Positions 24,818 through 31,840 of a DNA stretch of 38,034 nucleotides are shown here, in pieces. The notes beneath the pieces are model-generated. The model had not been told where the DNA came from. It made no database searches and was given only the letters and a program-made list of their open reading frames with translations. Made by a program: the position numbers and the translations under genes. How positions within the stretch are numbered: the first letter of the stretch is position 1; each line of letters begins with the position of its first letter. This stretch comes from an uncultured Lachnospiraceae bacterium. Lineage in GTDB: Bacteria; Bacillota; Clostridia; Lachnospirales; Lachnospiraceae. The stretch spans positions 1 through 38,034 of the forward strand of contig CAJUIO010000029.1 of the NCBI GenBank assembly GCA_910586025.1. Reading direction: 5' to 3'.

Positions 24818-25819
24818 ATGGAGAAAAAGGAGCGGCCGGTGCTGATCAGTGTGATCGTGCCGATTTATAATACATTGAATTACCTGCAGAGGTGTGTGGA
24901 TTCCATCCGAAGCCAGACCTATAAATATCTGGAAATTATTCTGGTGGACGACGGCTCCACGGACAGGAGCGGGGCCATGGCGGAAAAATTCGCATTGGAG
25001 GACAGGCGTATTAAGGTTTTTCACAAGGAAAACGGCGGCGTTTCCAGTGCGAGAAATCTGGGGATTGAGAAGGCCAGGGGAGAGTTCATCGGGTTTGTGG
25101 ACAGCGATGACTATATTGAGCCGCAGATGTATGAGCGTCTTCTCATGGTTGCCGTGCAGGAAGAGCTTGTCATGGTGCAGATTTCCAGAGACGAGATCGA
25201 TGAGGAGGGGAACCGTATGGAGGACGTGTGCAGGCCTCCCGGTGAGCCGGAGCTGTGGGACAATGTCCATTTCATGAGAGAGCTTCTGCTTCACCGCGGG
25301 GACTGTTCCTTCTGCACCAAGCTGACGAAGGCCTCTCTCCTCAAGGAGGAGCGTTTTCCGGAGGGGGAGCTGAATGAGGATTTCAGGCTTCTTGTCAGTC
25401 TTCTCACAAAGGTTCCCGCGGTGGCGGTTTTGCCGGAGCAGGATTACCATGTGTTTTACCGTTATGGGAGCAACACCAGGACAAGGAACAGGGATGAGTT
25501 TCCAAGGGTGTTCACGGATATTGTGAACAATGCGGACCGGGTGGAGGAGATTGTGAGGCGGCAGTATCCGCAGCTGCAGGCGGAGGCGGTGCGCTTCGCC
25601 CTGTTCCAGCGGCTCGACTATATGCTTCACATTCCCATTTCCATGATGAATAAGGAGAATGAGTTTTATATGCAGGTATGGGATTATCTGAAGCGGCATA
25701 AAAAGGAGATCAAGCAGAATCCTTATCTGACGAAGAAAAATAAGCAGTACCTTCTTTTGCTCGCCACGGCACCCGCCCAGGCGAGAAAGGTGCATGCCAC
25801 AATCAAGAGGCTGGATTAG
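24818..25819 (+). CDS. Glycosyltransferase family 2
   Basis: A 333-residue GT2: SVIVPIYNTLNYLQRCVDSI, ILVDDGSTDRSG, ENGGVSSARNLGIEKARG and the metal-binding FVDSDDYIEP are all canonical. The C-terminal part from about 220 is helical without known motifs. It is close to EpsJ/CpsJ-like enzymes, but the sugar cannot be assigned. AAAGGA precedes the ATG. Only 3 bases separate it from the GT-C gene. Confidence 0.93.
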   Translation: MEKKERPVLISVIVPIYNTLNYLQRCVDSIRSQTYKYLEIILVDDGSTDRSGAMAEKFALEDRRIKVFHKENGGVSSARNLGIEKARGEFIGFVDSDDYIEPQMYERLLMVAVQEELVMVQISRDEIDEEGNRMEDVCRPPGEPELWDNVHFMRELLLHRGDCSFCTKLTKASLLKEERFPEGELNEDFRLLVSLLTKVPAVAVLPEQDYHVFYRYGSNTRTRNRDEFPRVFTDIVNNADRVEEIVRRQYPQLQAEAVRFALFQRLDYMLHIPISMMNKENEFYMQVWDYLKRHKKEIKQNPYLTKKNKQYLLLLATAPAQARKVHATIKRLD

Positions 25820-25822
25820 AAG

Positions 25823-27535
25823 ATGAAGTTACATGGTTGCGATACGGGGAATTGTTTTACGGGGAAAAAAAGGACAGCGGTAACGGCTGCGTTTCTTTTG
25901 CTACTTGCAGTTCAGCTTGCGGTATTGGTCTATTACGGCGGCAGAAAATCGGGCTTCCACGAGGATGAGTTCTATTCCTATTATTCCACCAACAAGACGG
26001 CGGGGCTGTTCGTGAACGACCGGCAGTGGGTGGAGAGGGACGATTTCGGAAATGATTTCGTGGTGCTTTTGGGGGAACGGTTCCGCTATGGAATTGTGAA
26101 GCAGATGCAGTCCTGGGATGTGCATCCGCCTTTTTACTACTATGTTCTGCACACGGTCTGCTCCCTGTTTCCCGGCGTGTTTGACAAGTGGCTGGGAATT
26201 GCGGTGAATCTTCTGGCCTACGTGCCCTGCTTTTTCCTCCTGGCGGGGATTGTGTACCGCAGTGCGTATGCGGACGCAGAACCGGGAAATGAGGCGGCCC
26301 GCAGGAGAGCGGTTTTCCTTGCCTTTGCGGTATGTGCGGCCTGGGGCTTTTCCGCAGCGGTGATCTCCGGCGTTATGTTTATCAGAATGTATCAGTGGCT
26401 GACTCTGTTTGTGCTGCTGTGCGCATACCTTCATGTGCGGGCCATAGAGAATGAGGAATTCGGAGCGGGATTTCTTCTGCCCCTGATTCCCACGGTGTTT
26501 CTGGGATTTATGACACAATATTATTATATTATTTTCCACTTTTTCATGGGGGTGGGGATGTGCTTTCTTTTCATCAGGAACAGGCGGATAAAGGAGCTGC
26601 TTTTGTACGGAGCTTCCTGCGGCATCGGCCTTCTTGCGGCTGTTTTGTATTATCCCTCCAGTCTGTCCCATATTTTCCGGGGCTACCGGGGAACCGAGGC
26701 GGTCAGCGAGTTCGGTAATGCGGGAAACACGGTGGAAAGGCTTAGGTTTTTTGCCGGGCTGTTCAATGACTATGTGATGAACGGAATGCTGGTTTTCTGG
26801 CTTCTTGTGATCTGCCTGCTTTGGGTGACGGCAGGATATATGGCAAAGCGCCGGGGAAACGGTTTTGCGGCTCACATCGGCAAAACAGGCAGGCCGCAGG
26901 GGCAGGCGGCGGGGCTTGTGTTTTTTACCTGTGCCGGGTACTTCTTTGCGGTTTCCAAGACGGCGCTTCTTTTGGGGGAGACCTCAAATCGTTACCAGCT
27001 TCCGATCTACGGGCTTTTAATCTTTCTTTTGCTGTATTTTTTCTCTAAGCCTGTGGCATCTTATTGGGAAAGGACTGCGGCGGACAGAAGAACAGGGGAA
27101 AACAGCGCCGCATCAGACAGGGCGGTCAGGGCAGCGGGCCTGTTGCTGCTGGCTGTTCTGGTCCTGGGCGACGTGCTCTCTCTCAGGGACGGAAAGGTCT
27201 TTTTCCTCTATGAGGAGGAACGTCCCGTCATGGAATATGTGAGAGAAAATGCGGACGTTCCTGCAGTGGTCTTTTACAACGAGGCGTCCCCGGACAATGT
27301 GTGGAGGCTCTCGGACGAGCTGATGGTGTTTCCGGAGGTTTATCTGGCCAGCCAGGGAAATACGGAGCTGATTGCGGATGAGAAAATCTGTCAAAGCGGC
27401 AGGCTTCTTGTGTATGTGGCAGACCGCGAGGAGAAGGAGAGCTGTCTTGAAAATCTCCTCCTGTGCAATGAGCGCCTTACCGATTACCGGGTGGTGGCCC
27501 AAAAGGGGTTGTGGACGCTCTATGAAATGGAGTGA
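25823..27535 (+). CDS. GT-C (GT39-like) polytopic glycosyltransferase
   Basis: A 570-residue membrane protein with about ten to twelve hydrophobic helices and a soluble C-terminal domain of roughly 110 residues. The first external loop after TM1 has the acidic HEDEFYSYY motif and, later, DVHPPFYYYVLH; an aspartate/glutamate here is the catalytic base of PMT/ArnT-type transferases, which use polyprenyl-phosphate sugars outside the membrane. With the GtrB-like enzyme at 15105 it may decorate the polysaccharide or a wall polymer. The ribosome site is weak (GATTAGAAG). Confidence 0.82.
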   Translation: MKLHGCDTGNCFTGKKRTAVTAAFLLLLAVQLAVLVYYGGRKSGFHEDEFYSYYSTNKTAGLFVNDRQWVERDDFGNDFVVLLGERFRYGIVKQMQSWDVHPPFYYYVLHTVCSLFPGVFDKWLGIAVNLLAYVPCFFLLAGIVYRSAYADAEPGNEAARRRAVFLAFAVCAAWGFSAAVISGVMFIRMYQWLTLFVLLCAYLHVRAIENEEFGAGFLLPLIPTVFLGFMTQYYYIIFHFFMGVGMCFLFIRNRRIKELLLYGASCGIGLLAAVLYYPSSLSHIFRGYRGTEAVSEFGNAGNTVERLRFFAGLFNDYVMNGMLVFWLLVICLLWVTAGYMAKRRGNGFAAHIGKTGRPQGQAAGLVFFTCAGYFFAVSKTALLLGETSNRYQLPIYGLLIFLLLYFFSKPVASYWERTAADRRTGENSAASDRAVRAAGLLLLAVLVLGDVLSLRDGKVFFLYEEERPVMEYVRENADVPAVVFYNEASPDNVWRLSDELMVFPEVYLASQGNTELIADEKICQSGRLLVYVADREEKESCLENLLLCNERLTDYRVVAQKGLWTLYEME

Positions 27536-27559
27536 AAATTTTAGCAGCAGAGGTGTTTT

Positions 27560-27874
27560 ATGGAATCAGACATCGATTTGGCATCAAAAACAGGAATCAG
27601 GCCAAGAGTGATTGAGGAGATCCGGACTCTGGCCTGTAAATACCATGTGGAGAAGGTGATTCTGTTCGGTTCGCGGGCAAGAGGTGATTTTAAGAGCACC
27701 AGCGATATTGATCTTGCCGTGGAGGGTGGGGAATTTACACGCTTTGCGCTGGATATCGAAGAGGAGACCTATACACTCCTTAAGTATGACATTGTTGATC
27801 TTAGCAGGGACATTCGTCAGGAGCTGCGGGATTCCATTGTGAGGGAGGGAAAGGTGCTTTATGAAAAAGTATGA
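27560..27874 (+). CDS. MNT-type nucleotidyltransferase antitoxin
   Basis: A 104-residue minimal nucleotidyltransferase. GSRARGDFKSTSDIDLAV carries the full G-S-x10-D-x-D catalytic pattern (G37, S38, D49, D51), so the enzyme should be active. MNT proteins of this kind AMPylate a tyrosine of the partner HEPN toxin and neutralise it. It overlaps the HEPN gene by 14 bases, the usual MNT-HEPN arrangement. Inserted between the polysaccharide genes and pseB, in the same direction. Confidence 0.9.
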   Translation: MESDIDLASKTGIRPRVIEEIRTLACKYHVEKVILFGSRARGDFKSTSDIDLAVEGGEFTRFALDIEEETYTLLKYDIVDLSRDIRQELRDSIVREGKVLYEKV

Positions 27875-28262
27875 AAATTTTTGTGATGCCTTGTCAAACA
27901 TGAAAGAAATTTATAATTATGAGGAGCCCTTTGACAATGTTGTATTGACAGGATTGGTGGGGCTGTTCGAGATCTGCTTTGAGCAGTCATGGAAGATGAT
28001 GAAGGAAATACTGGTATCGCATGGCTATGCGGAAGGTGCTGCCGGCTCTCCTAGGTTTATTATAAAGACAGCGTATCAGGCAGGAATGATAAAGGAGGAG
28101 GAGCTGTGGCTGAATGCGCTGCAGGAAAGGAATAATGTGACTCATTCCTATGACCGGCGGATCGCACTTTCGATTGTGGATCAGGCTAAAACTGATTTTT
28201 ATGAAATGTTCTGCAGATTAAAAGCGGAGGTGGAAAATAACTGGCTTTTGGAAAAAGTTTGA
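27861..28262 (+). CDS. HEPN toxin (HI0074 family nucleotidyltransferase-substrate-binding)
   Basis: A 133-residue all-helical protein. RNNVTH (R90, H95) is the R-x4-6-H RNase motif of HEPN toxins, followed by a tyrosine at 97 (SYD) of the type modified by MNT partners. GLFEICFEQSWKMMKEIL and SPRFIIKTAYQAGMI are family-typical helices. Together with the upstream MNT it forms a type VII toxin-antitoxin pair. Cytoplasmic; target RNA unknown. Confidence 0.9.
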   Translation: MKKYENFCDALSNMKEIYNYEEPFDNVVLTGLVGLFEICFEQSWKMMKEILVSHGYAEGAAGSPRFIIKTAYQAGMIKEEELWLNALQERNNVTHSYDRRIALSIVDQAKTDFYEMFCRLKAEVENNWLLEKV

Positions 28263-28315
28263 TGTTATTTCCATTTCGTGGTACACTATGTTAATAAAAA
28301 TATTGGAGGTAATTT

Positions 28316-29314
28316 ATGTTATTGGATAATAAAACCATATTGATTACAGGAGGAACGGGCTCCTTTGGAAAATGCTTTACCAAATATGTGTTAGAGCATT
28401 ATAACCCCAGGAAGATTATTATTTATTCCAGGGATGAGTTCAAGCAGTATATTATGCAGGGCGAGTTTAAGGAGTATGCGGACAGGCTCCGGTTTTTTAT
28501 CGGGGATGTGCGGGATAAGGAGAGACTGAGAAGGGCGTTTGAGGGTGTGGACTATGTGATTCATGCGGCGGCTTTAAAGCAGGTGCCGACCTGTGAGTAC
28601 AATCCTAACGAGGCAATCAGGACGAACATCCACGGCGCTCAGAATGTCATCGACGCAGCCCTTGACGGGGATGTGAAGAGAGTGGTGGCCCTCTCCACCG
28701 ACAAGGCGGTAAACCCGGTAAATCTCTATGGAGGCACAAAGCTGGTGTCGGACAAGCTGTTTGTTGCGGCCAATGCCTATGCGGGCACAAAGGATATCAA
28801 TTTTTCCATCGTGCGCTACGGGAATGTGGCGGGAAGCCGGGGATCCATTATTCCGCTTTTCCACAATATTATTAAAAACGGAGGGAATGAGCTTCCGATC
28901 ACGGACTACCGCATGACTCGCTTCTGGATCAGCCTGACGCAGGGAGTGGAGCTGGTGATCAAGGCTCTTTGCGAGGCAACAGGAGGGGAGACTTTTATCA
29001 GCAAGATTCCTTCCTTCAAGGTGACGGATCTGGCACAGGCTATGCTGCCCGGCTGTAAGATGCCGGAGATCGGGATCCGGCCCGGTGAAAAGCTTCACGA
29101 GATCATGGTGACCGTTGAGGATTCCGCAACCACCTATGAGTATGACAGGCATTTTATTGTGTATCCTCAGGTGGTCTGGAATGACAAGCAAAAGATCAAT
29201 GAAAGCGGAAAAAAGATGGAGGACGGTTTTTCCTACAGCTCCGGCAATAATACGGACTGGCTTTCCGTGGAGCAGATCAGGAAGCTCCTCAAGAACGTGG
29301 AGCTGGAAAAATAA
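28316..29314 (+). CDS. pseB: UDP-N-acetylglucosamine 4,6-dehydratase (inverting), PseB-like
   Basis: A 332-residue extended SDR enzyme. The NAD(P)-binding TGGTGSFGK is at 11-19, YSRDEFKQYIMQ marks the PseB/FlaA1 branch, and the active site reads STDKAVNPVNLYGGTK with the YxxxK pair. The family converts UDP-GlcNAc to a 4-keto-6-deoxy-AltNAc intermediate used for pseudaminic acid or for 2,6-dideoxy amino sugars. None of the following Pse enzymes is in the window, so the end product is open. Very good GGAGG ribosome site; own promoter possible in the short gap before it. Confidence 0.88.
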   Translation: MLLDNKTILITGGTGSFGKCFTKYVLEHYNPRKIIIYSRDEFKQYIMQGEFKEYADRLRFFIGDVRDKERLRRAFEGVDYVIHAAALKQVPTCEYNPNEAIRTNIHGAQNVIDAALDGDVKRVVALSTDKAVNPVNLYGGTKLVSDKLFVAANAYAGTKDINFSIVRYGNVAGSRGSIIPLFHNIIKNGGNELPITDYRMTRFWISLTQGVELVIKALCEATGGETFISKIPSFKVTDLAQAMLPGCKMPEIGIRPGEKLHEIMVTVEDSATTYEYDRHFIVYPQVVWNDKQKINESGKKMEDGFSYSSGNNTDWLSVEQIRKLLKNVELEK

Positions 29315-29449
29315 TCGGAAGTCAGATGACAGAAGATAAAGACGGGCAGTGCGAAAAAGGAAAGGTACCCTCAGTGTGAATACGAATTAAGATATCAGAT
29401 CCCATATTCTGGAATATCATAGGATAGAAGGATTTTAGGAGCAAAAGCG

Positions 29450-30547
29450 ATGGATCTGGTGGTTAAAGAAGAATTCAGAAGGAGGGCGGAGGCTCTTCAC
29501 AGGGCAAGTCCGGTGGTGGATGCCCATCTTGACCTTGCCGGTGAGATTCTGATCCGGCAGAGGCTGGGAGAGAGAGAGATCATACGCAGCCGTTATCTGC
29601 CGGGATGGAAGCGGGCGGGGATTAATCTGATCGTTTCCTCGATTTATGTTCCGGATGACGTGCTGCAAAGGGGTGGCGTTTTGGCGGCATGGGAGGACGC
29701 ACTCTCACAGATCAGTGCCCTGGAACGGGAGATAGAGGCTGCCAGGGAGCTTATGGCGGTAAGGAGCCGCGGCGATCTGCAGAAAGCCGTTTCGGGGGAA
29801 GGGATCGGTATCCTCATCTATATGGAGGGGCTTGACTGTATCGGGGAAGATCTGGAGAGGCTGTCAGAGCTTTATGATCTGGGTGTGAGGGGCGCATCCC
29901 TTACCTGGAGCCGGAGGAATGCGCTGGCTGCGGGCTGCTGTAAGGCCGGGCAGAGGATCCGGATAAGCGGCGGCCTTACAGAATTGGGGAAAAGTGCGGT
30001 CAGAAGGATGGAGAGGCTTTCACTGTTCCTTGATGTGAGCCACCTGAACGACGACGGATTCGAGGATGTGAAGAAAATTGCCCGCAGACCCTTCTGCGCT
30101 ACCCACTCCGGAGCAAAGGCTGTCTGTGAAAATTACCGGAATCTGACGGATGAGCAGATGGAAGCCCTGGCATCCCGGGACGGTGTCATGGGGCTGAATG
30201 GCTGCAAATACATTGCGGGCTCGTTATCCGGCAATCATCTGGAAATGCTCTGCCGTCATGCGGAGTATGAGGTGAACCGCATGGGGCCTGGTCATGTGGG
30301 ATTCGGATTTGACCTGTGCGATTCCTATGATGCCGCCAAAGCCGATTTGGACTATGCAGACAGGATCGGGAGGGGAGAGAGGAGCGAAAAGAGGGAGATA
30401 GAGCTGTGCGATTGTCTTCCTGATCACGGAAGTATTCCGCTTTTGAGTGCGGCGCTTCTTCAAAGAGGAATGGAGGAGGAGACGGTAAGGGGGATCATGG
30501 GCGGTAATTTTGTCCGCTATTTTGAAAAGGTTCTTCCGTCTAGGTAA
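29450..30547 (+). CDS. Membrane dipeptidase (peptidase family M19)
   Basis: A 365-residue metallopeptidase of the renal dipeptidase family. The zinc ligands are recognisable: DAHLD near residue 24, the bridging glutamate in YMEGLD, DVSHLND and THSGAKAV; GFGFDLCDS and GGNFVRYFEKV near the C-terminus complete the family pattern. It cleaves dipeptides, including D-amino-acid-containing ones; the bacterial enzymes are usually cytoplasmic, and no signal peptide is seen. TAGGAG before ATG. The 135 bases before it separate it from pseB without a clear terminator. It ends at the hairpin at 30594. Confidence 0.92.
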   Translation: MDLVVKEEFRRRAEALHRASPVVDAHLDLAGEILIRQRLGEREIIRSRYLPGWKRAGINLIVSSIYVPDDVLQRGGVLAAWEDALSQISALEREIEAARELMAVRSRGDLQKAVSGEGIGILIYMEGLDCIGEDLERLSELYDLGVRGASLTWSRRNALAAGCCKAGQRIRISGGLTELGKSAVRRMERLSLFLDVSHLNDDGFEDVKKIARRPFCATHSGAKAVCENYRNLTDEQMEALASRDGVMGLNGCKYIAGSLSGNHLEMLCRHAEYEVNRMGPGHVGFGFDLCDSYDAAKADLDYADRIGRGERSEKREIELCDCLPDHGSIPLLSAALLQRGMEEETVRGIMGGNFVRYFEKVLPSR

Positions 30548-30593
30548 ATCCTTGTAACTTGGATAAGACTGCGGTAAAATATCAGATCAGACA

Positions 30594-30621
30594 AAAGGGC
30601 GGCGGATAAAAGCCGCCCTTT
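30594..30621. terminator. Rho-independent terminator between dipeptidase and GH18 remnant
   Basis: AAAGGGCGGC / GCCGCCCTTT, a perfect 10-bp stem around an 8-base loop, with A-rich and T-rich flanks. It lies between converging reading frames and probably serves both. Confidence 0.85.
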
Positions 30622-30627
30622 CTGATT

Positions 30628-31065
30628 CTAAGACTTTATAATGGAAAAACGGTTGCGAAACAGCAGCCACCCGGCCCGGAACAGAGTCATGATCTGCCAG
30701 ACCCCGATTCCGCGAAGGCCGTACTGAGGCAGGAGGCTGTATTTTTCCGCAAGACTTCTGACATCCTCGAACCATACCTCGTGGAGAACGCCGTCCTTTT
30801 CATATTGGAAGAAGGGAGACATGGCAACTTCGTCAAAGGAGATCGGAACGTCGGCACTGATCGCAAGCTGAACCGCCTGATTATTGCTGAGCGTCCTGGC
30901 CCTGGAAACACCCCTTTCATAGGGCAGCGTAAAATCGTAGCCGTAATTGGGAATGCCAAGATCAATCTTGGAGGGATCAATTCGGGTCACGGCATAGTCC
31001 ACCACCTCCCGGACTTTGTTGATGGGGGCTACAGCCATGGGAGGGCCGTATGTATATGAACATTC
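30628..31065 (-). pseudogene. 3' part of a GH18 spore-germination hydrolase (SleL/YaaH-like), interrupted by the prophage
   Basis: The minus-strand frame encodes the C-terminal half of the GH18 catalytic domain of spore cortex N-acetylglucosaminidases: MAVAPINKVREVVDYAV, GIPNYGYDFTLPYERG, VWFEDVRSLAEKY and the closing YGLRGIGVWQI. The ATG at 31038 is internal: upstream of it the same frame reads SYTYGPP, the expected family sequence, up to the codon TGT at 31060-31062, where TGG (Trp) would be expected; beyond this homology stops. The catalytic DxxDxDxE strand and any LysM domains are missing, so this piece is not functional alone. About 145 of roughly 430 residues remain; the 5' part should lie past the other end of the element. 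Confidence 0.8.
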
Positions 31066-31070
31066 AAGTC
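31055..31070. other. Host/prophage junction (att site, inferred)
   Basis: GH18 family sequence on the minus strand is intact to about 31062 and lost beyond, so the crossover must be within a few bases of 31058-31066. Large serine integrases need only a short core, so no long repeat is expected. The exact core cannot be fixed without the other end of the element. Confidence 0.5.
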
Positions 31071-31082
31071 GTGTGTAATAAT

Positions 31083-31106
31083 AGGCTCTGTATTTCTACA
31101 GAGCCT
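31083..31106 (-). terminator. Hairpin after hicB
   Basis: AGGCTCTGTA / TACAGAGCCT, a perfect 10-bp stem with a 4-base loop, six bases after the hicB stop. The following minus-strand sequence (ATTATTACA) is only moderately U-rich, so termination is likely but not strong. Confidence 0.6.
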
Positions 31107-31111
31107 TGAAT

Positions 31112-31537
31112 TCAAGCTTGTATTTTGGAGAGAAGAGCCTCTTGCAATACCTTTGAAAAGTTGATGCTTTTTTCTTCGCAAAGAGTATTCAACCACATGG
31201 GGATGCTCAAAGTCTTTTTCACTGCCTTGTCGCTGTGCTGTCTTGCATATTCGGTCATATCCACCAGTACCATGTTGACGAAAGCACTGTCGGCAGCGGA
31301 TTCCATTTCAAAATCCTTCAGGATGGCGGTGGGATTGATTTCGCCTAATACACTGGGAGCGGGAAGGGATTCACCGTCACGCAGGGCGGTAAAGAGATAC
31401 TGGCCGCAGGCATCAACCGCCATGCGCATAGCATCCGCCATGTTATCCCCAAAGGTTGCGAGATTTCCCAGATCAGGGAAAATTACGGATATTTTACCTT
31501 CTTCCTCATAGAAAACAGCCGGGTATACATAATTCAT
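31112..31537 (-). CDS. hicB: HicB family antitoxin
   Basis: A 141-residue protein. The N-terminal HicB fold starts MNYVYPAVFYEEEGKISVIF, continues with FPDLGNLATFGDN and spans to about residue 70. The C-terminal 40 residues (KKTLSIPMWLNTLCEEKS ... FSKVLQEAL) form a ribbon-helix-helix DNA-binding domain. HicB neutralises HicA and represses its own operon. It lies 43 bases downstream of hicA; order toxin first, antitoxin second is usual for hicAB. Confidence 0.92.
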   Translation of the reverse strand: MNYVYPAVFYEEEGKISVIFPDLGNLATFGDNMADAMRMAVDACGQYLFTALRDGESLPAPSVLGEINPTAILKDFEMESAADSAFVNMVLVDMTEYARQHSDKAVKKTLSIPMWLNTLCEEKSINFSKVLQEALLSKIQA

Positions 31538-31580
31538 GAATCAATGCTCCTTTCCACAATTTATTTAAAGGGGCAAGGGC

Positions 31581-31763
31581 TTATTTCAGCCCCGCCTGAT
31601 TTCGTATGGATTTAACAATACTTTTCGGGATGTCGCCGGGATGATTCGGGACGCTTACTTTTCCAGGCTTTGTTGGATGTTTATATTGGTAATGTGAGCC
31701 GCTTATGTCTGACACGTACCATCCATCATCCTTTAGCATCCGGTCGGCTTCTCTGAATCTCAT
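31581..31763 (-). CDS. hicA: HicA mRNA interferase toxin
   Basis: A 60-residue dsRBD-like toxin. The open frame goes to 31796, but the ATG at 31763 has AGGAGG eight bases before it and gives the correct HicA start (MRFREADRMLKDDGW). The catalytic histidine is in GSHYQYKHP, followed by KVSVPNHPGDIP, the family's second motif. HicA cleaves mRNA; here it is paired with the hicB gene downstream. Confidence 0.92.
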   Translation of the reverse strand: MRFREADRMLKDDGWYVSDISGSHYQYKHPTKPGKVSVPNHPGDIPKSIVKSIRNQAGLK

Positions 31764-31786
31764 GTATGTTTCCTCCTTACAGGGAT

Positions 31787-31815
31787 ACAATAACACGTAA
31801 TTTACGTATTGTCAA
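31787..31815 (-). promoter_or_regulatory. hicAB promoter with palindromic operator
   Basis: On the minus strand a perfect TTGACA (complement of 31810-31815) and TATTGT (complement of 31787-31792) are spaced by 17 bases. The spacer contains the near-perfect palindrome ACGTAATTTACGT (31795-31807), a likely HicB operator covering the promoter. Confidence 0.75.
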
Positions 31816-31840
31816 GAAAGGTTTAAAATTTAAAAGGCCG

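Noticed and set aside
31036..31038. Treating the ATG at 31038 as the true start of a 136-residue protein
   Set aside because: The same frame continues upstream with GH18 family sequence and there is no ribosome site, so it is an internal methionine of a truncated gene.
31125..31511. 128-codon plus-strand open frame opposite hicB
   Set aside because: hicB has its domains, partner and promoter; the antisense frame has none.
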